Assembly (NCBI RefSeq): GCF_003628305.1
Contig: NZ_RBZM01000001.1
Span: 388,896-452,895, forward strand
Direction of reading: 5' to 3'
Source: Cohnella endophytica
GTDB taxonomy: Bacteria; Bacillota; Bacilli; Paenibacillales; Paenibacillaceae
Length of the DNA: 64,000 bases
The notes below the pieces were generated by a model that saw only the letters and a list, made by a program, of their open reading frames with translations, was not told where the DNA came from and made no database searches. Position numbers and translations under genes: made by a program. Of the stretch, positions 1 to 11,109 are shown piece by piece. Every line of letters begins with the position of its first letter. The stretch's first letter is position 1.

Positions 1-2
1 AT

Positions 3-1922
3 TATACGGATGGAACGAGCAGTACGGTAGTCAGCGATCGCTCGTGGTTAACGGCGGACGGTCCAACCCGGGACGATAACATCTGGTATGGCGATAAGTA
101 TGATGCGCGCTTTGAGCAGAACGACTGGAACAAGGCCGGATTTCAGAGCAAAGAGTGGGTTCCCGTAAATGTTATGACGCCGGCCGAAGGCGCGATTGAA
201 GCTGTTTTCGTCCCGCCGATCCGCGTTGTCGAAACGATCCCGTTCGCCCTCGTCGCGAACCCGAAACCGAATGTTTACGTGTTCGATTGCGGTAAGGTGA
301 CGACCGGCTGGGCGAGATTGACGCTAACTGCTCGACCAGGGGTCAGCGTGAAGCTGATTTACGGAGAAATGCCACGAGCGGATGGCCGGTTGGATACATG
401 GAAGGCGGGCTATGACCATCAATTCTGGGAGAATGCGCAAGAGGATGTTTATGTCTGCAAGGGCGGCGGCGAGGAAAGCTGGGAGCCGAAATTCAGCTAT
501 AAAGGCTTTCGTTATATCCAGATCGAGAGCGCTTGCGAGATAAGCGATGTTCGGTTGGAAGCAAAGGTCTTCCACAATGACGTAGGGGCAATTGGCAGCT
601 TCGCAAGCTCGAACGCTTTATTCGACCGCATTCATCGGGCGATGGTGGATACGATGCGGATTAATTTTCACAGCATTCCGACCGATACGCCTTTCCACGA
701 GAAGCGTGGCTGGTTGGGCGATGCGCAAGCGATTGCCGAGTGTGCGGCGATGAATTTCGATCTGACGGCGTTTTTCAGCAAATGGCTTCAGGATATCGCG
801 GATTCGCAGGATGAGCATGGAGCAGTCTGCCATACGGCGCCGGGTCCGTTCCTTTACATGACGCCTACGCCGGCGTGGATGTCGGCATTCGTCATCATCC
901 CGTGGACCTTGTACGAATATTACGGGGATCGGGAGACGATGCGCAAGCATTACGCGGGCATGAAGCGGTATTTGCAATATGAACTGGATCGGCTGGTCGA
1001 CGGTACGAGTACGGATGAGAGCTATGCGGACTGGGCGGTGCCGGGTCCTTTTATCGGTCCGGAAGGCGGGGATTTGCTGGCGACCGCATACGTACTCCAT
1101 TCCTGCAACTTGATGGCAAGAATCGCCGAAGTGCTGGGAGAGGAAGCGGATCGCGAGGAGTTCTTGATAGCGGAAGAGCGGCTGAAAGCGGCGTTAAACG
1201 AGAAGTTTTATGATGCCGAGAACGATGTCTATCACACGTCAATCGAAGCCGGGTACCGCCAGACTTCCAACGTGCTCCCGGTTGCGTTCGGCGCCGTGCC
1301 CGCAGCCAACATCCCTCGCATCATCGAGAATTTGACGCAGGACATTCAGACGCGGACGAACGGGCACTTGGACACGGGCTGCTTCGGTACGAAGTTTTTG
1401 GCGCCGGTGTTGACGGAGCACGGGCAAGGCGAAATCGCCTATCAGATCGCGAACCAGACGACATACCCGAGCTGGGGCTATTGCTTGGCCGTCGGCGGCA
1501 CGACTTTCTGGGAAGCGTGGGAAGCGGAAACACGATCCTACGCCCACTATTTTCTAGGCACGATCGACGATTGGTTCTATAAGCATTTGGCGGGAATCAA
1601 GACAGGGACGAACGGGTACCGAACGAGCGTCATCAAGCCGTATATTCTGGGCGACCTGACCCACGTCAGCGGAACGATCGACACCGTCCGGGGCCTAATC
1701 GGATCGGCATGGGAGAAGACGGAAGACGGCTTTACCCACACGGTTGCCATTCCGGCGAACACGAACGCAACGATCTACGTTCCGAAGGCCGGAAGCGGCT
1801 CTTTAAGGGAGAGCGAACGACCGGCCGAGCTGGCGGAGGGCATCTTCTCGATCGCGGACGAACCCGACTATTGGAAAATCGAAGCGGGATCGGGAACGTA
1901 TCGATTCGAGTTGTCGGTCTAG
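3..1922 (+). CDS. Alpha-L-rhamnosidase, GH78 family (5' truncated by window)
   Basis: The reading frame is open from the left edge, so the true start and the N-terminal beta-sandwich domains lie outside; 639 residues are visible. The family cleaves terminal alpha-L-rhamnose from plant glycans or glycosides by inversion. The (alpha/alpha)6 catalytic barrel begins around the motif TDTPFHEKRGWLGDAQ, which corresponds to the DCPxRxERxGWxGDA signature of GH78 with its general-acid Glu. The C-terminus (IKPYILGDLTHV, then a beta-rich tail) fits the usual rhamnosidase C domain. A second, complete GH78 gene lies at 27656-30346. A transporter gene follows after 9 bp, which suggests one operon. The family is seen clearly; substrate linkage is not known. 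Confidence 0.9.
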   Translation, partial: YTDGTSSTVVSDRSWLTADGPTRDDNIWYGDKYDARFEQNDWNKAGFQSKEWVPVNVMTPAEGAIEAVFVPPIRVVETIPFALVANPKPNVYVFDCGKVTTGWARLTLTARPGVSVKLIYGEMPRADGRLDTWKAGYDHQFWENAQEDVYVCKGGGEESWEPKFSYKGFRYIQIESACEISDVRLEAKVFHNDVGAIGSFASSNALFDRIHRAMVDTMRINFHSIPTDTPFHEKRGWLGDAQAIAECAAMNFDLTAFFSKWLQDIADSQDEHGAVCHTAPGPFLYMTPTPAWMSAFVIIPWTLYEYYGDRETMRKHYAGMKRYLQYELDRLVDGTSTDESYADWAVPGPFIGPEGGDLLATAYVLHSCNLMARIAEVLGEEADREEFLIAEERLKAALNEKFYDAENDVYHTSIEAGYRQTSNVLPVAFGAVPAANIPRIIENLTQDIQTRTNGHLDTGCFGTKFLAPVLTEHGQGEIAYQIANQTTYPSWGYCLAVGGTTFWEAWEAETRSYAHYFLGTIDDWFYKHLAGIKTGTNGYRTSVIKPYILGDLTHVSGTIDTVRGLIGSAWEKTEDGFTHTVAIPANTNATIYVPKAGSGSLRESERPAELAEGIFSIADEPDYWKIEAGSGTYRFELSV

Positions 1923-1931
1923 CGGAGCGTC

Positions 1932-2855
1932 ATGTCGGACAGAACGGTTATTTTCCAGTTGCTTGGCGTTACTTTGTTATGGGGCGGCAATTACGTGGCC
2001 AGCGCTTATTTGCTGACGGAGTTCTCGCCAATTCTTCTGGCTTTCTCTAGGTTAGTGATCACTTGTCTTCTGCTGATCGGGGTGGGCTTCATGAGCAAGA
2101 AGATTGCTAAGCCCACCCGGCAAGAATGGGTTCTGCTTTTTCTGATCGGCATTACCAGTTCGCTTATGTACCAAATTTTCTACTTCGTCGGGCTGGAGAA
2201 CACGAGCGCGGGCAATGCGGCGCTCATTATCGCGCTGTCTCCCATCGCCACGGCTTTCCTGGCGCGCGCGGTCCTTAAGGAAAGAATGACGGGATACAAG
2301 CTGATCGGCGCGTTGGCTGCGCTGGTCGGCGTCGCGATTATCGTATTGAACGGCGGCAAAGTGTCGGGCGTGTCGAGCGGAGACTTTTTCATCCTGCTGG
2401 CCATGCTGACGTTGGCGACGAGCGTCCTGATGATCCGCAAAGCGACGATGACTCTGAAGTCACGGGACGTCACGATCTATTCCACGATCATCGGCACCTT
2501 ACTGATGGCTCCCGCGGTCGGAGTTGAACAGTTACAAGGCCATCTGCACTTCAGCGGCCATCCGCTTCCTTGGTTGCTTCTGATCGTCATGGCGTTGTTC
2601 GCTCAGGGAATGGCCGGCCTATGGTGGAATAACGGCATTTCCAAGGTCGGCGCCTCGACGAGCGCAATGTACATGAACATTCCGCCGTTCGTCGCGATTC
2701 TAGTCGCGCATGTCGTCCTCGGCGATCCGATCCGGCTCGCGCAACTCGCGGGCGGCGCGCTGATCGTCGCGGGCGTTATGGTATCGATCATTAAGAAAAA
2801 ACATCGAATCGAGGGGAAATCGTGCCATGGCGCCGAATCTGAAGCTTGGCATTAA
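1932..2855 (+). CDS. EamA/DMT-family membrane transporter
   Basis: 307 residues, strongly hydrophobic, with about ten predicted membrane segments in two homologous halves of the EamA type; the first half contains the typical GGNYVAS and NTSAGNAALI stretches. The family exports or imports small metabolites in the inner membrane. The ATG follows the rhamnosidase stop by 9 bp with a GGAG element just upstream. The gene overlaps the next one by 29 bp, so translation is probably coupled. Substrate cannot be read from sequence; its position between a rhamnosidase and sugar-phosphate enzymes suggests a sugar or sugar-derived metabolite. Confidence 0.85.
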   Translation: MSDRTVIFQLLGVTLLWGGNYVASAYLLTEFSPILLAFSRLVITCLLLIGVGFMSKKIAKPTRQEWVLLFLIGITSSLMYQIFYFVGLENTSAGNAALIIALSPIATAFLARAVLKERMTGYKLIGALAALVGVAIIVLNGGKVSGVSSGDFFILLAMLTLATSVLMIRKATMTLKSRDVTIYSTIIGTLLMAPAVGVEQLQGHLHFSGHPLPWLLLIVMALFAQGMAGLWWNNGISKVGASTSAMYMNIPPFVAILVAHVVLGDPIRLAQLAGGALIVAGVMVSIIKKKHRIEGKSCHGAESEAWH

Positions 2856-3729
2856 CATGGGGTTCGCGAATAACAAATATCCCGAGCCCAAAGTCTGGAC
2901 CCGCATCGTCGCGGAAGAGATGGGGCTTAAGTACGTGCAGTTCGTCGCGGACCTGCTGAACGTCTATCTGCCCGACGACATCGTCGAGGAGCAGACGGAG
3001 GAAATTATCAAATACGCGGATCAATATAAACTGTCGATCACGAGCAGCTTCCTCAGCTCATATACCCGGGTCAATCACTTTATGCATCCGGACGAGAAAC
3101 AGCGGAAAGCTTGGTTGAATTGGTTCAAGAAGTTCGCGGTCGTCTCTTCGAGGATGGGGGCCAAGATGACCGGAGGCCATCCCGGTATTCTGACCTTCGC
3201 AGACTACGACGATCCGGTCCGCCGGGAAGAAAGGACGGCCGATGGCATTCGGTATTGGCAGGAGCTCAGTTGGTTCTGCCGGGATCTCGGTATGACCTGC
3301 ATGATTTTCGAGCCGATGTCCATTCCCCGGGAATACGCCAACACGGTCGAGGAAACGAGAGAACTGCTCGCCAGATTAAACGACGGATCGGGCATTCCCT
3401 TTAAGCTGTGTTTGGACCCGGGCCATGCCCCGCATCCGAACGATCGCGATCCTTACCGCTGGATTCGCGAACTGGGCAGCGAATCGCCGATCATCCATCT
3501 TCAGCAGACGGAAGCCGGACATAGCCGGCACTGGCCGTTCACGAAGCCGTACAACGACATCGGCATCATTCATGCGGACAAAGTCATCGAAGCCCTCGAG
3601 GCTTCCGGCGCGACCGAGGCGGAGCTGATCTTCGAAATCTACCACCGCGAGGCGTGGTCGTCGGAGTTCAGCATCATTCCGGACCATCGGGAATCGGTCG
3701 ATTATTGGCGGCAATACGTGAAGCAATAA
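2827..3729 (+). CDS. Sugar phosphate isomerase/epimerase-like TIM barrel
   Basis: 300 residues with the pattern of the xylose-isomerase-like TIM barrel (AP endonuclease 2) superfamily. Metal ligands are likely the Glu in IFEPMSIP, the Asp/His in LCLDPGHAP and the Glu in LIFEIYH, in the usual E...D...E order on successive strands. Such enzymes isomerise or epimerise ketoses or their phosphates in the cytoplasm. The start is an ATG inside the end of the transporter gene, preceded by GAGGGG. A PfkB kinase and an isomerase follow, so it probably acts on the same sugar. Relatives include tetrulose-phosphate isomerases, but that assignment is a guess. Confidence 0.75.
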   Translation: MAPNLKLGINMGFANNKYPEPKVWTRIVAEEMGLKYVQFVADLLNVYLPDDIVEEQTEEIIKYADQYKLSITSSFLSSYTRVNHFMHPDEKQRKAWLNWFKKFAVVSSRMGAKMTGGHPGILTFADYDDPVRREERTADGIRYWQELSWFCRDLGMTCMIFEPMSIPREYANTVEETRELLARLNDGSGIPFKLCLDPGHAPHPNDRDPYRWIRELGSESPIIHLQQTEAGHSRHWPFTKPYNDIGIIHADKVIEALEASGATEAELIFEIYHREAWSSEFSIIPDHRESVDYWRQYVKQ

Positions 3730-3757
3730 GAGGTCATTGGGGAAGGGGACTGTGCAC

Positions 3758-4962
3758 ATGACGCCAACCGGCAAGGAAGCGGCGGCGGATGATGTGATGG
3801 TATGCGGGCATATTTCCGTCGACGTCATACCGAGATTCCGTTCGGAAGAACCCGGGGGCATTCCGTTGGCGCCAGGCAGCTTGATCGAGACGGACGCGGC
3901 GGAGTTCTGCACCGGCGGCTCCGTGTCGAACACCGGCATCGCGCTACACCGGCTCGGGGCGAAGGTGCGTCTCGTCGGAAAAGTGAGCGACGACTTTTTC
4001 GGCAGCTTAACGCTACGGTTGCTGAGAGACGTTCACCCTACGCTCGCGGAGGGTATCGCCCAGGCAGAGGGAGAAACAAGCTCCTACACGATCGTCGTTA
4101 ATCCTCCGGGAACGGACCGCATTTTCCTTCATTGCCCCGGGACGAACGACACGTTCTCCGAGGGGGATATCGATTGGGAGAGGAGCGCCGGCACGCGTCA
4201 CTTCCACTTCGGCTATCCGCCGCTGATGAAAGGGATGTATACCGACGGCGGCGAGCAGCTGTCCGGCATTTTGCGAACTGCGCAGCAACAAGGAATGAGC
4301 GTTTCGCTGGACATGGCGATGCCCGGCAAAGGAACGGCCGCGTATTCGGCCGATTGGGTCGGGATTTTGAGCCGGTCGCTTCCCTACGTCGATATCTTCA
4401 TGCCCAGCTTGGAAGAGATACTGATGATGATCGGGCGAGATCGGTACGCGCAGCTCGACAGCCACGGAGATAGCCTTTGCGAGACTCTCTCCGAGGAGAC
4501 GATCCGGGAACTCGCCGAGCAGCTTCTCTCGATGGGTTGCGGCATGGTCGTGTTGAAGCTCGGAGCTTCAGGGCTTTATATGCGCAGTTCGGAACGGTTC
4601 GCAAGACGCGGGGAAGAGTGGCGGAACCGGGAATTGTGGTCATCTTGCTTCCGCACCCGCGTCGAGGGAACGACCGGAGCGGGCGACTGCACGATCGCCG
4701 GGTTCTTAAAGGGCTTCCTGCTGGAGCTCGGACCCGAGGAAACGATGACCGGAGCGGTGGCGGTCGGAGCGTTCAGCGTTGAGCATCTCAGCGCGACGGG
4801 CGGAATCCGGTCTTGGGAAACGGTGCAAGCCAGAATCGAATCGGGGTGGGCTCGGCTCCCGATGAACAGGCCGCTCCAACATTGGCGCTGGCTGGAACGA
4901 GAGGAAATATGGGCCGGACCGGCCGACGCGATCGCGAGTGCGAATAAGGGGGAGACAAACGA

Positions 4963-4978
<16 letters not shown>
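3758..4978 (+). CDS. PfkB-family carbohydrate kinase
   Basis: Ribokinase/PfkB fold kinase of 406 residues that phosphorylates a sugar or ketose with ATP. Visible marks are the N-terminal GHISVDVIP strand, the glycine-rich GGSVSNTGIALHRLG region and the C-terminal anion-hole motif GTTGAGDC, whose Asp is the catalytic base. The protein is longer than typical members (about 310-340), with extra sequence around the two-thirds point and at the C-terminus. I chose ATG 3758 because GGGGAAGGGG lies about 9 bases upstream; the in-frame TTG at 3737 has no such site. It overlaps the next gene by 16 bp. It most likely phosphorylates the product of the adjacent isomerases. Confidence 0.85.
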
Positions 4979-7900
<2,922 letters not shown>

Positions 7901-7924
7901 CCCATCGAAAGCGAGAAGATCTCA

Positions 7925-8629
7925 ATGAACGTATTGGCCATCGGCGCGCATCCGGACGACATCGAGGTGTACTGCGCAGGAACTTTGCTCAAGTACAAAC
8001 AACAGGGCCACAACATTTTTATCGCACTCACGACGAGCGGCAATATCGGATCGAACGAGTACGAGAACAGAGAGGCGATCGCCGCGCAGCGGGAGCAGGA
8101 GCAGTTGGAAGCGGCAAAAGTATTGGGCGCGGAAGTTCGCTTCCTCCGCTTTGACGATCAAGGCTTGCAAGACACGCCAGAGACTCGGCGGGCCGTCATC
8201 AACGCGATCCGCTGGGCGAATCCGGACGTTATTCTGGCCCATTATCCCGAGGATCCGAGCACGGACCACGCGGTTACGGGTCGAATCGTCAGCGAGGTCA
8301 TGCTTTCGATTCCGGGCAAGCTGATCCCGGCAGACGAGCCGCCTATTTCCAAGAACCCTTCGCTTTTCTATTACACGTCGGCCGCCGGAGTCGGGTTTCT
8401 GCCGGACGTATACGTCGACACCACGGACGTGTTTCCGTTGAAGAAGGAAGCCCTCGCCAAGCACACAAGCCAGTTCAACTGGATGGACGTCTATCAATCG
8501 CACAACTTGCTCAATATTATGGAGATCAACGACAAGTTCAGAGGCTTGCAGGCCGGATGCGAGTATGCCGAAGGATTCCGGGCGTTCCGAATTCACGGCT
8601 ATATGCCGAACTTCAAGCTGCTTCCCTAA
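7925..8629 (+). CDS. PIG-L family N-deacetylase, copy 1
   Basis: 234 residues. The N-terminal GAHPDD motif and the later STDHAVTG histidine are the zinc-site hallmarks of the PIG-L/LmbE family, which removes N-acetyl (or other N-acyl) groups from amino sugars, for example in mycothiol, bacillithiol and GPI pathways. A second copy at 25288-25992 has the same length and about 34 substitutions by eye, or roughly 85% identity, so the two are recent paralogues. There is no signal peptide. Both copies sit in glycan-degradation operons rather than near thiol-synthesis genes, which suggests deacetylation of an imported glycan. Confidence 0.9.
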   Translation: MNVLAIGAHPDDIEVYCAGTLLKYKQQGHNIFIALTTSGNIGSNEYENREAIAAQREQEQLEAAKVLGAEVRFLRFDDQGLQDTPETRRAVINAIRWANPDVILAHYPEDPSTDHAVTGRIVSEVMLSIPGKLIPADEPPISKNPSLFYYTSAAGVGFLPDVYVDTTDVFPLKKEALAKHTSQFNWMDVYQSHNLLNIMEINDKFRGLQAGCEYAEGFRAFRIHGYMPNFKLLP

Positions 8630-8657
8630 TTGCGCGCGGAAGGAGAACTTATCCAGC

Positions 8658-9845
8658 ATGGGCATTTTCGTGGAGAAAGTCGTGAAAGCCGGCGGCATCG
8701 TCGGCGAGGACTGCGATTATACGGATTTAAAGACTGCGCTCGACGACATCACGGACAACTCTGCCCAGAAGCGGTACGTGCTGCGGATTCTGAACGGTAC
8801 CTACGATGTCTCTAATGACGGAAACCTGTATTTGGGCTTAAAAAATTACGTGGAGCTCGTCGGACAATCCCGGGGCGGCGTGCGGATCGTGAAACGGGAC
8901 GATGACTACAGCGACGCGAAGAACGTGTTCGACACGGCCTATTACGGACAACGGATCGAATACGCGGCGCTCCGGAACTTGACGATCGTCAGCTATAACT
9001 TGAAGGCTCCCGTGCACATCGACGACGAGTACCTGCAGGGCACGATCGAGCTCGTCGACTGCACGCTGATCAACGAAAACACGCCGGATATGGGCAATTA
9101 TCGGAACGGCCTCGCTTGCGGGCTGCGGCAAGACCAACGGGTCGTCGCCAGAGGCGTCCATTCCAACGGCATGCTTTGGATGCATAACGGCTTCGACAGT
9201 TACGCCGGCGAAGGCTGCCGGTTCGAGCTTTACAACTGCATCAGTCCGTTCATCGTAATTGGCGAACTGATCACCTACGGCAATGATACCGTGATCGTCG
9301 AGGGCTGCCGGGCGGAATTCCTTCGTTATCTCTATATCAAAGGTGTGGCCGTTCAGCGGCTAAGGTCGTATGTCCAATCCAGCTTTTCCTTTGAACTGCG
9401 GGGCAATTCGATCGATTACGTCGAAGCCGTTACGACATCGGATTTGGGCTATACGTCGATTCCCACCGCATTCGATGAGCTTTGCGAGGGAAAGTGGTCC
9501 ATCAGCGATCCTTCGATCCATCGGTTCGTTCGAAATAACGGTAAGGCGGACATCGGCAAAGGGAGCCTGGTGTCGCAGGACGGGGACGGCGTGAAGAGGT
9601 GGACTCCCGGAGACCTGCTATACGGGACGGCGATGGACGCGATTCCACCCGGCGACTACGGGATCGTGCAGGATCGCGGAATCGTGTTCATAAGCGCTCA
9701 TCCGGATGCGGAACTGGCCGAGAACGAGCCGGTCGAACTGGACTCGTCTGGCCGGGCAGTTCGACAAGGCAACGGCGCGAAGGTCGGCGAGGCCAAAGGC
9801 TGGTACACGCACGGTGACCGTCTGCTGAAAGTCAAGCTGATGTAA
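8658..9845 (+). CDS. Pectin-lyase-fold (parallel beta-helix) protein of unknown function
   Basis: 395 residues. It begins with a pectinesterase-like pattern (DYTDLKTALDDI, then LRILNGTYDV) followed by many short beta-strand repeats, typical of right-handed beta-helix carbohydrate enzymes such as pectate lyases and pectin methylesterases. I could not find the catalytic Asp/Arg set of a named family. The last ~110 residues look like a small beta domain (PGDLLYGTAMDAIPPGDYGIV), possibly oligomerising. There is no signal peptide. ATG 8658 has GGAAGGAG about 13 bases upstream; a longer in-frame extension to 8565 overlaps the deacetylase gene and was not chosen. Function is probably on a sugar polymer or oligomer. 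Confidence 0.6.
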   Translation: MGIFVEKVVKAGGIVGEDCDYTDLKTALDDITDNSAQKRYVLRILNGTYDVSNDGNLYLGLKNYVELVGQSRGGVRIVKRDDDYSDAKNVFDTAYYGQRIEYAALRNLTIVSYNLKAPVHIDDEYLQGTIELVDCTLINENTPDMGNYRNGLACGLRQDQRVVARGVHSNGMLWMHNGFDSYAGEGCRFELYNCISPFIVIGELITYGNDTVIVEGCRAEFLRYLYIKGVAVQRLRSYVQSSFSFELRGNSIDYVEAVTTSDLGYTSIPTAFDELCEGKWSISDPSIHRFVRNNGKADIGKGSLVSQDGDGVKRWTPGDLLYGTAMDAIPPGDYGIVQDRGIVFISAHPDAELAENEPVELDSSGRAVRQGNGAKVGEAKGWYTHGDRLLKVKLM

Positions 9846-9860
9846 GAGGGAGTGGGAGTC

Positions 9861-9968
9861 ATGGACAAGAAAAAGCTGCCGGAAGCGATCCAGACGACGC
9901 AGGCCGTCGCGAGAAGGGTGTACCCGGAACGGTCGGATAGCACGGTAAAGGAGGCGCGTAAGAGATGA
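9861..9968 (+). pseudogene. Internal-deletion relic of a GH32-like gene
   Basis: A 35-codon ORF with a good ribosome binding site (GGGAG). Its first 15 residues (MDKKKLPEAIQTTQ) match the first 15 of the intact GH32-like protein at 23692 (MDNKTIEESIRTLNQ) at about half the positions. Its next part, ARRVYPERSDST, is nearly identical to residues near 484 of that protein. The roughly 465 residues between, including the whole catalytic domain, are absent and the frame is preserved. It then ends in seven unrelated residues. It overlaps the next relic by four bases (ATGA). It cannot be an active glycosidase. Confidence 0.75.
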
Positions 9969-10078
9969 AGCTGAACTACAGCATGGCCCACGAACCCTTG
10001 CTGGATCTGTCCACGAGAGACGCGTTGGACGCATACATGAAAGAAGCAGGAATCGAGACGGGAGCTGATCAGTCATGA
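9965..10078 (+). pseudogene. N-terminal relic of the uncharacterised TIM-barrel gene
   Basis: A 37-codon ORF whose first 31 residues (MKLNYSMAHEPLLD and onwards) match the start of the 533-residue protein at 26016 (MKLQYSMAHEPLLD). It then breaks after AGIE into TGADQS and a stop. The rest of the gene, with the Asp and Cys motifs, is missing. The stop overlaps the ATG of the zinc dehydrogenase (ATGA), so the scar may still serve as a translated leader for that gene. Confidence 0.75.
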
Positions 10079-11109
10079 AGAGGATTTGGGAGTGGACTGG
10101 CATCGACACGATCGCCTCCCGAGAGGCTGAGCGCGAGGCGCCGGGTGCGGGACAGGTCGAGATTCGCATTCGATCCATCGGCATCTGCGGCACAGATCTT
10201 CATATCATGAGCGGCCATGCAGGCTTCGGCGAACCGCCGCTGCCGCTTGGCCACGAACTCTCCGGCGTCGTGGAACGGCTCGGAGCGGGAGTGAGCGGCT
10301 GGCAGATCGGAGACCGCGTCTGCATCGATCCGCTGATCGGTTGCGGGACATGCGCGGAATGCCGCGCAGGCAACAAGCATCGCTGCTCTGCAGCCGGAGA
10401 AATCGGACTTCAGTTCCCCGGAGGCTGGCAGGAGTATCTCGTCGTACCGGCCGCGAACTTGTACCGCCTGCCCGATTCGATCGGCTTCGATGAGGCGACG
10501 CAGGCGGAGACGCTGCACTGCTGCTTAGGCGGCATCGATAAGCTGGACATCCGCTTGGGGCAGCATGCCGTAGTGCTGGGAGATGGTCCGACCGGCCTCT
10601 ATTACGTTCAACTGTTGAAGGCAGCAGGCGTAAGTCGGGTCACTCTGATCGGCATGCAGGACAGCCGTCTGGCGCTGGGTCGCCGGTTGGGAGCGGACGC
10701 CGCGGTCAACCTCCGCCAAGCCGAAGCCGGCGACCGATTGCCGGAGGCGGAAACGCAAGACATCGTTATCGACGCGGCGGGCAACGAAGCGTCGATCCAG
10801 CTCGGCATCGAGCTGCTGAAGAGAGGCGGGGAGCTTCTTTTGTTCGGGCTGCCGGGCGAACGGATCAAGGTCGACGTGCAGACGGCGGTGCTGAAAGAAT
10901 TACGTTTGCTTGGCTCGACGAACGCGCCGCATGTATGGCCGCGGGTCCTCGACATGATGGCATCAGGCAGAGTGCAAGTGCAGCCGCTTATTACGCAGCG
11001 TTATCGGTTTGACCAGTTGGACCAAGCGATCGCGTTCGCGAGGGACTCCTCAGGCGAAGCGGTCAAGATTATCGTCAACAACGACGAACCTCGGGAGGAA
11101 TCACGATGA
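10075..11109 (+). CDS. Zinc-dependent alcohol/polyol dehydrogenase (MDR family), copy 1
   Basis: 344 residues of the medium-chain dehydrogenase family, NAD(P)-dependent oxidation of a secondary alcohol, polyol or sugar. Catalytic zinc ligands are likely Cys38, His60 and Glu61 (GICGTD, GHELSG). The structural zinc cysteines 90, 93, 96 and 104 are all present with standard spacing. The Rossmann motif is VLGDGPTG. GGAG lies about 10 bases before the ATG, which overlaps the preceding relic by four bases. It overlaps the next gene by four bases as well. A paralogue is at 50792. With the downstream enolase-superfamily enzyme it could form a sugar to sugar-acid to keto-acid route. Confidence 0.9.
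   Translation: MKRIWEWTGIDTIASREAEREAPGAGQVEIRIRSIGICGTDLHIMSGHAGFGEPPLPLGHELSGVVERLGAGVSGWQIGDRVCIDPLIGCGTCAECRAGNKHRCSAAGEIGLQFPGGWQEYLVVPAANLYRLPDSIGFDEATQAETLHCCLGGIDKLDIRLGQHAVVLGDGPTGLYYVQLLKAAGVSRVTLIGMQDSRLALGRRLGADAAVNLRQAEAGDRLPEAETQDIVIDAAGNEASIQLGIELLKRGGELLLFGLPGERIKVDVQTAVLKELRLLGSTNAPHVWPRVLDMMASGRVQVQPLITQRYRFDQLDQAIAFARDSSGEAVKIIVNNDEPREESR

Noticed and set aside
9846..10080. Insertion sequence as cause of the deletion scars
   Set aside because: No transposase fragment, terminal inverted repeat or target duplication is visible around the scars.
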